In this document: one piece after another, positions 25,840 through 32,741 of the stretch
How positions within the stretch are numbered: position 1 is the stretch's first letter
How the letters are laid out: every line of letters begins with the position of its first letter
Assembly (NCBI GenBank): GCA_016764435.1
Contig: JAESRX010000073.1
Location: 1 to 32,741, forward strand
Origin: Flavobacteriaceae bacterium
GTDB lineage: Bacteria > Bacteroidota > Bacteroidia > Flavobacteriales > Flavobacteriaceae
Direction of reading: 5' to 3'
DNA length: 32,741 nucleotides
The notes under the pieces: model-generated
Seen by the model: the letters and a program-made list of their open reading frames with translations, nothing else
What the model was told of the DNA's origin: nothing
Database searches by the model: none
Translations under genes and position numbers: made by a program

Positions 25840-27477
25840 ATGAAGTCGATTTTCTTATATCTATGGATCCTGTTAATCCCATGTTATAACTATGCTCAGG
25901 ATGCTGTAACGGAAACTAATAACTTGCAGAGTTTATGTAAAATATGGGGGTTTTTAAAATATTACCACCCAAATGTTGCCGAAGGAAAATTTGATTGGGA
26001 TGCAGCCTTGCTTCAGGTTTTGCCAACAGTAAAAGAAATAGACAACAATGTCGATTTGTCAAATTTTTACATAAAATGGATTCATAGTCTTGGAACTATA
26101 AAAAAACGCAGGGTTAAACCGTCTAAAGATAGTTTCGATAAAAATTTTGATTTGACATGGATGGGAGAGGCTAGTTTCTTAACGGACTCTTTAAAAAACA
26201 ACTTAAAATATATAGAAAGGAATAGACATCAGGGTAAATCACAGTATGTAAAACTCGGTAAGTATGGTGAGATTAAGATACTAAATGAGAAAAAATATAA
26301 AACAGTTGACTATCCGGAGGAAGATTATAGACTGTTAAATTTATTCAGGTATTGGAATGTAATAAACTATTTTTATCCCCATAAGTATTTGATGGACACA
26401 CATTGGAATGTAACTTTAAAGGAGATGATGCCTTTATTTAGGAATGCAGCAACTCGTTTAGAATATCACCTTGCTATGAATCAGTTAGTGAGTCGCCTTG
26501 ATGATGGACATGTGTATTTTTCTACGCCACAAATTAAGGACTATTTTGGGCCTAAGTATTTGCCGTTTTTATTGACCTATGACAAAAACAGCAATGCAGT
26601 TGTCACTAAAATCCTTAATGATTCATTGGCAACACTGAATCATATAGAACGTGGCGATTTATTACTTAAATTTAAGGGGTCGAAAATTGCTACTATTTTT
26701 GAAAATACGAAGAAGTATATCAAGGCATCCTCTGTGAATGCCAAATATAGAAAGTTATCCAATACATCCTTGAGGAGTACCGATAGTGTTATTATTGAGT
26801 TGCAACGGAAAGGGAAAAAGATTGAGAATAAAATAGCGTTATATGATCCTAAATATTATAAGTATGGGGATGGCTCTAAGGTCAAATGGAAGATTCTAAA
26901 GAATAACATTGGGTATGTAAATACAGCGAATGTTAGGATAAAAGAAGTTTCTTTAATGATGAAAAATTTAGAGAAAACAACAGGTTTAATTATTGACATT
27001 AGATATTATCCTAGCTATCTTATAAAGGTTCTTTTAAACTATTTATCGGAGGATAGGTCACCTTTTTCGGTACACATTAGCCCAGACATATCATACCCGG
27101 GAAAATTTAATTTAACAAAAAATTATAGCGGGAAAAAGAATAAAAACTACTATAAAGGCGCTGTTGTTATATTGGTCAATGAAAATACAATAAGTAGAGG
27201 GGAGTATTTAGCCATGGCATTACAATCCTTAAAAAACGTATATACAATAGGAAGGCAAACGGCAGGTTCAGATGGAGAGTTGAGCCGTGTGGAATTTGTA
27301 GGAGGATATCGCACTACTTTTACGGGTGTAGGTGTGTTGTATCCCGATGGAAATGAATCACAAAGAAAGGGTGTAAAAATTGACAAAGTAGTTAAATTTC
27401 ATTTAGATGATTTTATAAAAGGGGAAGATTCCATATTAAATGAAGCGATTTTGTACCTAACTAATAAAAGTAAATAA
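25840..27477 (+). CDS. S41 family (C-terminal processing type) peptidase, exported
   Basis: A 545-residue exported peptidase. A Sec signal peptide ends at NYAQ-D (about residue 20). A long helical N-terminal region contains FRYWNVINYFYPHKYLM and LVSRLDDGHVYF. A PDZ-like part follows (about 245-300, RGDLLLKFKGSKI). The S41 core has GYVNTANVRI, LIIDIRYYP, and the catalytic segment VNENTISRGEYLAMALQ, where the serine of TIS is the expected nucleophile. After it come GRQTAGSDGELSRVE, TFTGVGVLYPDG and QRKGVKID, all S41 features. It is probably a periplasmic or surface protease; its substrate cannot be told. It is flanked by gene-poor DNA upstream and the PspC gene downstream. Confidence 0.87.
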   Translation: MKSIFLYLWILLIPCYNYAQDAVTETNNLQSLCKIWGFLKYYHPNVAEGKFDWDAALLQVLPTVKEIDNNVDLSNFYIKWIHSLGTIKKRRVKPSKDSFDKNFDLTWMGEASFLTDSLKNNLKYIERNRHQGKSQYVKLGKYGEIKILNEKKYKTVDYPEEDYRLLNLFRYWNVINYFYPHKYLMDTHWNVTLKEMMPLFRNAATRLEYHLAMNQLVSRLDDGHVYFSTPQIKDYFGPKYLPFLLTYDKNSNAVVTKILNDSLATLNHIERGDLLLKFKGSKIATIFENTKKYIKASSVNAKYRKLSNTSLRSTDSVIIELQRKGKKIENKIALYDPKYYKYGDGSKVKWKILKNNIGYVNTANVRIKEVSLMMKNLEKTTGLIIDIRYYPSYLIKVLLNYLSEDRSPFSVHISPDISYPGKFNLTKNYSGKKNKNYYKGAVVILVNENTISRGEYLAMALQSLKNVYTIGRQTAGSDGELSRVEFVGGYRTTFTGVGVLYPDGNESQRKGVKIDKVVKFHLDDFIKGEDSILNEAILYLTNKSK

Positions 27478-27555
27478 GACGAGAATGGCATTTTACAATC
27501 GCTTACGTCCCTGAGAACTCACTAAAAATAGTATATTGCACTAAAATTTAATACT

Positions 27556-27783
27556 ATGAAGTGGATTCATTCCCTACGTCACTTTTTTGAAAGGCATGGT
27601 TTTGCGGTGTCTTCACGATTTTCAGATCGCTTAGGGATAAGTGTTTCAAATGTGCGATTGTTTTTTATTTACATCTCCTTTGTTACAGTAGGTTTATCCT
27701 TTGGAGTCTATTTGACCTTGGCGTTTTTATTGAAATTAAAAGATTTAATATATACCAAAAGAACCTCTGTGTTTGATTTATAG
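27556..27783 (+). CDS. PspC-domain small membrane protein
   Basis: A 75-residue protein with a PspC-like domain. An N-terminal amphipathic stretch (MKWIHSLRHFFERHGFAVSS), then a DNA-binding-like turn (RFSDRLGISVSNVRLFFIY) and one membrane helix at about residues 37-62. The C-terminal tail KLKDLIYTKRTSVFDL faces the cytoplasm. PspC domains in other bacteria belong to the phage-shock membrane stress response, but no PspA is nearby. It ends two bases before the K+ channel gene, so the two are coupled, which points to a joint membrane role. Confidence 0.83.
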   Translation: MKWIHSLRHFFERHGFAVSSRFSDRLGISVSNVRLFFIYISFVTVGLSFGVYLTLAFLLKLKDLIYTKRTSVFDL

Positions 27784-27785
27784 TT

Positions 27786-28781
27786 ATGTTCATAAAAAGT
27801 AAGTTATATAGAGCGGTGCTGTTATTGTGGGTGATTATTGCTATTGGTGTTTTTGGCTATACTGTTTTTTGGGATTACTCCTTTGTAGACGCCTTGTACA
27901 TGACTATAATAACCATGACAACTGTTGGTTTTTCCGAAGTGCATTCTTTGGATGGTAACGGGAAATTATTTACCATAGGATTGATCGTTTTTAGTATTAG
28001 TTCCTATGGATATGCAGTGACTGTATTGTCTGAATATTTGGCAAGCGGTGTCATTTTTGAACAATTTAAAAGAAAGAGAGTGCAACAACGAATAGATAAG
28101 TTAGTAGGTCACACGGTGGTGTGTGGTTACGGACGCAACGGAAAACAGGCAGTCGCTAAATTGAGAGAATTTAATATGCCTTGTTTGGTGATTGATAAAG
28201 ATCCGGTCGTTTTTAAGGAATTAGAAGCGTTGGGTGTTCCGTATGTGGAAGGGAATGCCATCGAGGACGAATCCTTACTTAGGGCAGGGATTTCTAAAGC
28301 GAAGAGTTTAATCGCAGCTTTGCCGTCAGATGCTGATAATTTATTTATTGTGCTTTCAGCACGACAAATTAATAAAGACTTTACGATTATTAGCCGTGCT
28401 TCCAATGAGACATCCGTGAGTAAGTTGAGAATCGCAGGCGCTACGAATATTATCATGCCTGATAAATTAGGAGGCGATCACATGGCTTCTTTAGTGGTGA
28501 CTCCAGATTTAGTAGAATTTGTACAGCGATTGACTATTTCTGAAGAAGGATCTACCAATTTAGAAGAGATTGCAATCAATGATTTACCAAGTCAGTATTT
28601 AAATAAAACCATTCGTGATTTAGATTTACGCAGGCAAACGGGCTGTTCAGTGATTGGATTTAAAAAAGCAAATCAGGAGTATATTATCAATCCAGAAGCA
28701 AGTACGGTTTTAGAACCAGATACCTATTTAATAGTCTTAGGGCGATTAAAACAAATTCAAAAATTACAAGAGTTATATTAG
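27786..28781 (+). CDS. TrkA-type potassium channel (two-helix pore with RCK domain)
   Basis: A 331-residue ion channel of the MthK/Kch plan. Two membrane helices (about residues 9-26 and 60-85) surround a pore loop with the selectivity filter TTVGF at 45-49. TVGF differs from the classic TVGYG but keeps K+ selectivity in related prokaryotic channels. A cytoplasmic RCK (TrkA-N) Rossmann domain has CGYGRNG at 113-119, and a TrkA-C domain fills the last about 80 residues (LNKTIRDLDLRRQTG). RCK domains bind ligands such as NAD(H), Ca2+ or cyclic nucleotides; which one is unknown. It is co-transcribed with the PspC gene. Confidence 0.9.
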   Translation: MFIKSKLYRAVLLLWVIIAIGVFGYTVFWDYSFVDALYMTIITMTTVGFSEVHSLDGNGKLFTIGLIVFSISSYGYAVTVLSEYLASGVIFEQFKRKRVQQRIDKLVGHTVVCGYGRNGKQAVAKLREFNMPCLVIDKDPVVFKELEALGVPYVEGNAIEDESLLRAGISKAKSLIAALPSDADNLFIVLSARQINKDFTIISRASNETSVSKLRIAGATNIIMPDKLGGDHMASLVVTPDLVEFVQRLTISEEGSTNLEEIAINDLPSQYLNKTIRDLDLRRQTGCSVIGFKKANQEYIINPEASTVLEPDTYLIVLGRLKQIQKLQELY

Positions 28782-28861
28782 AATATCACACCTTTTAGAA
28801 GGTTCTTTGATATTTATGATAGGTTTACTTGTGATACCTTCATTTTTTTATGATATTGCAG

Positions 28862-28875
28862 TTCGTTAAAACGAA
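28862..28875. promoter_or_regulatory. Inverted repeat upstream of the symporter gene
   Basis: TTCGTT and AACGAA with a 2-base AA spacer, ending 22 bases before the symporter ATG. A candidate operator; no regulator is assigned and the repeat is short. Confidence 0.3.
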
Positions 28876-28897
28876 TATAGAACTTAATCATTGATTT

Positions 28898-30484
28898 ATG
28901 AAGAAAAAATTCCTGACTATTTTAACCCTTATTATTCCATTTATAACCTTTGCGCAAGAAAAGGGATTAGACAAACAGATAGATGAAGCCTTTGGCAATG
29001 CAACGGGGTGGTTTGTTGAATTTATTTTTTATAAAATTCCTTTTTCTGAAAACGTAGAGATTTTTTGGGTATTGTTCCCTTTAATATTAGGGGCTTCCTA
29101 TTTTACCATCTATTTTAATTTTATAAATTTCAGAGGTTTTTGGACCTCCGTAAACATTGTACGTGGAAAGTATGATGCCTTGGACCATGTGACTTCAGAT
29201 GTGATGGCAGGTGATTCCACACCGGGAGGTGATGCGATAGAGACGGCTAGGATAGAGGGGCATGAAGGAGAAGTTTCTCATTTTCAAGCATTGACAGCTG
29301 CCTTATCTGCAACGGTAGGCTTGGGGAATATTGCAGGGGTCGCTATTGCGATTTCTATAGGAGGTGCAGGTGCTACCTTTTGGATGGTGATTGCAGGTTT
29401 TTTAGGGATGGCTTCCAAATTTGTGGAGTGTACCTTAGGGGTTAAGTATAGAGATATAGATAGTGATGGAACCGTGTATGGAGGTCCTATGTATTATTTA
29501 ACAAAAGGATTGAAGGAAAAAGGACTGGAGCAATTAGGAAAAGTATTGGCTGTTGTTTTTGCGATTTTTGTAATCGGAGGATCTTTTGGAGGTGGAAATA
29601 TGTTCCAAGTGAACCAAGCATTTCAACTCGTAGAAAGTATTACGGGAGGAGAAGCTTCCTTTTTACATGGAAGAGGCTGGATGTTTGGGCTTGTTATGGC
29701 CGTATTTGTGGGAATTGTGATTATTGGAGGGATTCAGAAAATAGCAAAAGTAACGGATAAGATAGTGCCTTTTATGGTGGTTATTTACGTGGCCGCTTCG
29801 CTGTTTGTGTTGATTGCCAAATATGATATGATTGGAGATGCGTTTGTTCAAATATTTGACGGTGCATTTAAAGCAGAAGGAATTGCCGGTGGAGTGGTAG
29901 GAGTATTGGTACAAGGATTTAGACGTGCAGCATTTTCGAATGAGGCAGGGATTGGATCGGCGTCTATTGCACATGCTGCCGTGAGAACTAAATACCCAGC
30001 ATCAGAAGGATTGGTGGCTTTATTGGAGCCATTTATAGACACCGTTGTGGTGTGTACGATGACTGCATTGGTATTAATTATAACTGGAAATGTAGCGGCA
30101 GATAACGCTTCGTTAAATGATGCCCAGGCTATTTTATTAACTTCAGGTGCCTTTGAATCCGTCATTTCTTGGTTCCCTTACGTATTGACCATAGCCGTTG
30201 TGTTATTTGCATTCAGTACAATGATTTCATGGTCTTACTATGGATACCAAGGGTGGGCCTACTTATTTGGAAGAACAAAAAGAATGGAATACGCGTATAA
30301 ATTATTGTTTTGTGTATTTGTTGTCATTGGCGCAGCCGCTAGTTTAGGATCCGTGATAGGATTCTCAGATGCCATGATCTTTGCCATGATGGTCCCTAAT
30401 ATGATTGGATTGGTGTTGTTAGCTCCTAAAGTGAAGGGAGAATTGACCAAGTATATGAAAGCGATAAAGGCAAGTAAGGCCTAA
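28898..30484 (+). CDS. Alanine/glycine:cation symporter family protein (AGCS)
   Basis: A 528-residue membrane transporter of the AGCS family, expected to take up alanine or glycine with sodium. About ten membrane segments are visible. Family segments include TAALSATVGLGNIAGVAIAI, GPMYYLTKGL, FRRAAFSNEAGIGSASIAHA and FSTMISWSYYGYQGW. The first 20 residues look like a Sec signal peptide (FAQ-E end), followed by a short extracytoplasmic segment before the transporter core, a common trait of flavobacterial members. A polar loop of about 40 residues (VTSDVMAGDSTPGGDAIETA) sits before the first core motif. The HhH and acyl-CoA dehydrogenase genes follow closely. Confidence 0.92.
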   Translation: MKKKFLTILTLIIPFITFAQEKGLDKQIDEAFGNATGWFVEFIFYKIPFSENVEIFWVLFPLILGASYFTIYFNFINFRGFWTSVNIVRGKYDALDHVTSDVMAGDSTPGGDAIETARIEGHEGEVSHFQALTAALSATVGLGNIAGVAIAISIGGAGATFWMVIAGFLGMASKFVECTLGVKYRDIDSDGTVYGGPMYYLTKGLKEKGLEQLGKVLAVVFAIFVIGGSFGGGNMFQVNQAFQLVESITGGEASFLHGRGWMFGLVMAVFVGIVIIGGIQKIAKVTDKIVPFMVVIYVAASLFVLIAKYDMIGDAFVQIFDGAFKAEGIAGGVVGVLVQGFRRAAFSNEAGIGSASIAHAAVRTKYPASEGLVALLEPFIDTVVVCTMTALVLIITGNVAADNASLNDAQAILLTSGAFESVISWFPYVLTIAVVLFAFSTMISWSYYGYQGWAYLFGRTKRMEYAYKLLFCVFVVIGAAASLGSVIGFSDAMIFAMMVPNMIGLVLLAPKVKGELTKYMKAIKASKA

Positions 30485-30495
30485 TTAGTATAAAA

Positions 30496-31362
30496 ATGAC
30501 AGAAAAAAGATCCCACTTTAGGTTTTCCAAAAGCCAGAAGAGTGGGGTCTTTTTTCTACTCCTTATTATAATAGGGATTCAAATAGCCTATATTTATGTT
30601 GATTTTGGGACTGCTGAGGTAGCGATTCCTCAAAGTACTGAGGTAAAAATGTTCCTTCAGGAAATGGACTCCTTGAAAGGGATTTCTCAAACTAAAAAAT
30701 CAGTTAAAATATTCCCGTTTAACCCGAGTTTTTTAAGTGATTATAAAGGAGGGTTATTAGGAATGAGTACGGAAGAGATCAATAGAATATTAAAGCATCG
30801 AGAACGTGGAAAGTATATTAATTCTTCCCGTGAATTCCAACAAGTGAGTGGTGTTAGAGATGATTTGCTAGCCACATTAAAGCCTTATTTTAAGTTTCCA
30901 GCTTGGGTGACGAATAAACAAGGAGTGACGCACAGGAATAAAGGGAGGAAAGCACTCGTAGGAGTACGAGAGTTAAATACGGCAAGCTATCAAGAGTTGA
31001 TGCGCGTAGATGGGGTGTCTGAGGCATTGGCTAAACGGATAGTGAACTATAGAAAACGCTTGTTTAAATACAGTGTAAATGAACAATTGTACGAGGTTTG
31101 GTATTTAAAAAAGCCTTTGGCAGACAAAATATTGAAACACTTTAAGGTTTTAGTCGCTGTACCACTGAAAAAAGTAAATGTGAATACGGCAAGTTTCAAA
31201 GAAATACTGAAGATAGTGTATATAGATTATGAATTGACGAAAAAAATTATGAATTATCGTGATGAAATAGCCGAATACCAATCTTTAGAGGAATTAAAAA
31301 ATATACCAGGATTTCCAATAGATAAATTCAATAGAATAATATTATATTTGGAAGCTAAATAA
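30496..31362 (+). CDS. Membrane-anchored helix-hairpin-helix (ComEA-like) protein
   Basis: A 288-residue protein with one N-terminal membrane helix (about residues 16-32) and three helix-hairpin-helix units. The second is the clearest: LNTASYQELMRVDGVSEALA. The third, VNTASFKEILKIVYIDYELT, follows the same NTAS pattern with an altered hairpin, and the first (GMSTEEINRILKHRERGKYI) is weaker. HhH units bind DNA backbone without sequence preference, and in ComEA an anchored HhH pulls DNA into the periplasm. A role in DNA uptake is possible, but such proteins are widespread in Bacteroidetes with unknown roles. It begins 11 bases after the symporter stop. Confidence 0.82.
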   Translation: MTEKRSHFRFSKSQKSGVFFLLLIIIGIQIAYIYVDFGTAEVAIPQSTEVKMFLQEMDSLKGISQTKKSVKIFPFNPSFLSDYKGGLLGMSTEEINRILKHRERGKYINSSREFQQVSGVRDDLLATLKPYFKFPAWVTNKQGVTHRNKGRKALVGVRELNTASYQELMRVDGVSEALAKRIVNYRKRLFKYSVNEQLYEVWYLKKPLADKILKHFKVLVAVPLKKVNVNTASFKEILKIVYIDYELTKKIMNYRDEIAEYQSLEELKNIPGFPIDKFNRIILYLEAK

Positions 31363-31391
31363 AGGATACTAATATCAAAGAGGAAAATTAA

Positions 31392-32561
31392 ATGGGGACA
31401 TCATATTTCACAGAAGAGCATGATGCGTTTAGGGAAAGTTTTAAAGAATTTTTACAACGCGAAGTCGTGCCACATATTGATAAATGGGAAAAGGACGGGA
31501 AGATAGAACGTTTTATTTGGAAGAAATTCGGTGAAATGGGTTATTTCGGACTGCATTACCCAGAGAAATACGGAGGCTTAGACTTGGATTTATTTTATAC
31601 CGTTATTTTTTTAGAAGAGCTTCAGAAAATTAATTCAGGAGGCTTTGCGGCCGCCATGTGGGCGCATACCTATTTAGCGATGACTCATATCATGAAAGAA
31701 GGAAATGAAGCCATTCGTCAAAAATACTTGGTGCCGAGCATCAACGGAGAAAAAATGGGGTGTTTGTGTATTTCAGAGCCCTTTGGAGGATCGGATGTTG
31801 CAGGAATGAAAACCACTGCAGTTAGGGAAGGAGATCACTATATCATTAATGGTTCTAAAACATTCATTACGAATGGTCTTTATAGCGATTATTTAGTGGT
31901 GGCAGTAAAAACGTCCCCGGACCTAGCACATAAAGGGATGAGTATTTTAATCATGGATAGAGATGCCCCAGGAATCGCTTCTACTAAGTTGGATAAACTA
32001 GGTTGGAGAGCCTCGGATACAGCAGAGATATCCTTTGATAATGTAAAGGTGCCTGTGGCCAATTTAATGGGCGAAGAGAATAAAGGGTTTTCTTATATCA
32101 TGGAACATTTTGCCTTAGAGCGATTGGTGATGGGAGTAAATGCACATGCGAGGGCAGAATATGCCTTGGATTATGCCATCCAGTATATGAGTGAACGAAC
32201 TGCTTTTGGAAAAAAATTAGACGAGTTTCAGGTATTGCGTCATAAAGTAGCTGAAATGGCGAGCGAAGTAGAAATGTGTAAAGTGTTTAATTACAACATT
32301 GCCCATCGTTTAGATAATAAGGAGTATGTCGTAAAAGAAGCGACCATGGCGAAGTTAAATGCGACGCGAATAGCCGATAAAGTGATTTACGAATGTTTGC
32401 AGTTATTAGGAGGCTATGGTTATATGGAAGACTATCCGATGGCGCGGTTATTTAGAGACAGCAGATTAGGACCTATTGGAGGAGGAACCTCGGAGATTTT
32501 ATGCGAAATAATCGCTAAAATGGTGATCGATAAAAAGACCTACAAATCAGCGATAAAATAA
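31392..32561 (+). CDS. Acyl-CoA dehydrogenase family protein
   Basis: A 389-residue FAD-dependent acyl-CoA dehydrogenase that introduces the alpha-beta double bond of acyl-CoA. Normal length and all three domains are present: an N-terminal helical domain, a middle beta domain with CISEPFGGSDVAGMKT and a C-terminal helical domain. The medium-chain catalytic glutamate position (YEGT) here reads IGGGTSEI with glycine. The alternative base used in long-chain and isovaleryl-CoA enzymes is present as E243 in ALERLV. This points to a long- or branched-chain type enzyme; the exact substrate is unknown. It follows the HhH gene after 29 bases and may be in the same transcript. Confidence 0.93.
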   Translation: MGTSYFTEEHDAFRESFKEFLQREVVPHIDKWEKDGKIERFIWKKFGEMGYFGLHYPEKYGGLDLDLFYTVIFLEELQKINSGGFAAAMWAHTYLAMTHIMKEGNEAIRQKYLVPSINGEKMGCLCISEPFGGSDVAGMKTTAVREGDHYIINGSKTFITNGLYSDYLVVAVKTSPDLAHKGMSILIMDRDAPGIASTKLDKLGWRASDTAEISFDNVKVPVANLMGEENKGFSYIMEHFALERLVMGVNAHARAEYALDYAIQYMSERTAFGKKLDEFQVLRHKVAEMASEVEMCKVFNYNIAHRLDNKEYVVKEATMAKLNATRIADKVIYECLQLLGGYGYMEDYPMARLFRDSRLGPIGGGTSEILCEIIAKMVIDKKTYKSAIK

Positions 32562-32606
32562 TTGACTCTTTTTTTGTTTAAAGTGATGTTGAGTTGAAAT
32601 TAATTG

Positions 32607-32614
32607 TATATTTG
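32607..32614 (+). promoter_or_regulatory. Bacteroidetes-type -7 element for rpsU
   Basis: TATATTTG, exact TAnnTTTG, 42 bases before the rpsU ATG. A TTG at 32589-32591 gives a 15-base spacer, slightly short of the usual range. Confidence 0.6.
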
Positions 32615-32641
32615 CATCCAATTTAAACGGAAGATTTTGAG

Positions 32642-32651
32642 AGGAGGTGAT
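32642..32651 (+). promoter_or_regulatory. Strong Shine-Dalgarno site of rpsU
   Basis: AGGAGGTGAT is a 10-base complement to the 16S rRNA 3' end, five bases before the ATG. Other genes here lack such sites. In Flavobacterium johnsoniae, bS21 helps hide the anti-SD, and rpsU mRNA carries a strong SD, so ribosomes without bS21 translate it well. Confidence 0.85.
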
Positions 32652-32656
32652 AAATT

Positions 32657-32741
32657 ATGTTAATTATTCCAGTAAAAGACGGAGAAAATATCGATAGAGC
32701 GTTAAAACGTTACAAACGAAAATTCGATCGTACGAAAACCA
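32657..32741 (+). CDS. rpsU: 30S ribosomal protein bS21, 3' end outside the window
   Basis: Only the first 28 codons are in the window: MLIIPVKDGENIDRALKRYK and then RKFDRTKT, the recognisable bS21 N-terminus, rich in lysine and arginine. bS21 is a small-subunit protein near the 16S rRNA 3' end, where in Bacteroidetes it helps block the anti-Shine-Dalgarno. The gene has its own -7 element and an unusually strong Shine-Dalgarno, so autoregulation is likely. It is preceded by the acyl-CoA dehydrogenase gene with no terminator visible between them. Confidence 0.93.
   Translation, partial: MLIIPVKDGENIDRALKRYKRKFDRTKT

Noticed and set aside
28784..28836. TATCACA and TGTGATA copies between the K+ channel and symporter genes as a CRP-like site
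   Set aside because: The half-sites are 39 bases apart and in the reverse order to TGTGA-N6-TCACA, so they do not form a CRP site.

Overview
The window is chromosomal DNA from a member of the Bacteroidota, most likely family Flavobacteriaceae. The signs are low GC, A-rich leaders instead of Shine-Dalgarno sites, several Bacteroidetes-type -7 elements (TAnnTTTG) ahead of genes, an E1 alpha/beta fusion oxoacid dehydrogenase, a flavobacterial PspC/K+ channel pair, and an rpsU that alone carries a near-perfect Shine-Dalgarno sequence. Nearly all of it is core metabolism and housekeeping. I see no prophage, insertion sequence, CRISPR array, rRNA or tRNA.

Left part (1-9300): a partial lipoprotein and a small membrane protein; ddl-coaD (cell wall and CoA synthesis) transcribed away from a PASTA protein-rluD pair; yaaA facing a DUF2853 gene across a 36-nt perfect palindromic terminator; then sdaA (Fe-S L-serine dehydratase) diverging from dnaK. 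The dnaK leader has a -24/-12 (sigma-54 type) promoter match.

Middle (9300-18800): a lipoprotein subtilase, a TIGR01777 epimerase and two gene-poor stretches. One of these holds a full-length but dead ParE-type toxin gene with two in-frame stops and no start codon. Next is a four-gene ferredoxin-linked 2-oxoacid oxidoreductase operon, directly beside the NAD/lipoate-type branched-chain oxoacid dehydrogenase E1 fusion, so two alternative chemistries for 2-oxoacids sit together.

Right part (18800-32741): on the minus strand uvrA, a LOG-family nucleotide hydrolase and a large M1-peptidase-like protein that has lost its zinc site and ends in a probable outer-membrane beta-barrel. The signal peptide of that protein lies upstream of its first ATG and appears to start from ATT. 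On the plus strand are an S41 peptidase, PspC with a TrkA-type K+ channel, an alanine/glycine:cation symporter, a membrane-anchored helix-hairpin-helix protein, an acyl-CoA dehydrogenase and the start of rpsU.

No clearly new multi-gene system is visible. The observations most worth checking are the sigma-54-type dnaK promoter, the dead-zinc-site M1/barrel protein with its ATT start, the ParE pseudogene, the neighbouring pair of 2-oxoacid enzymes and the rpsU leader.
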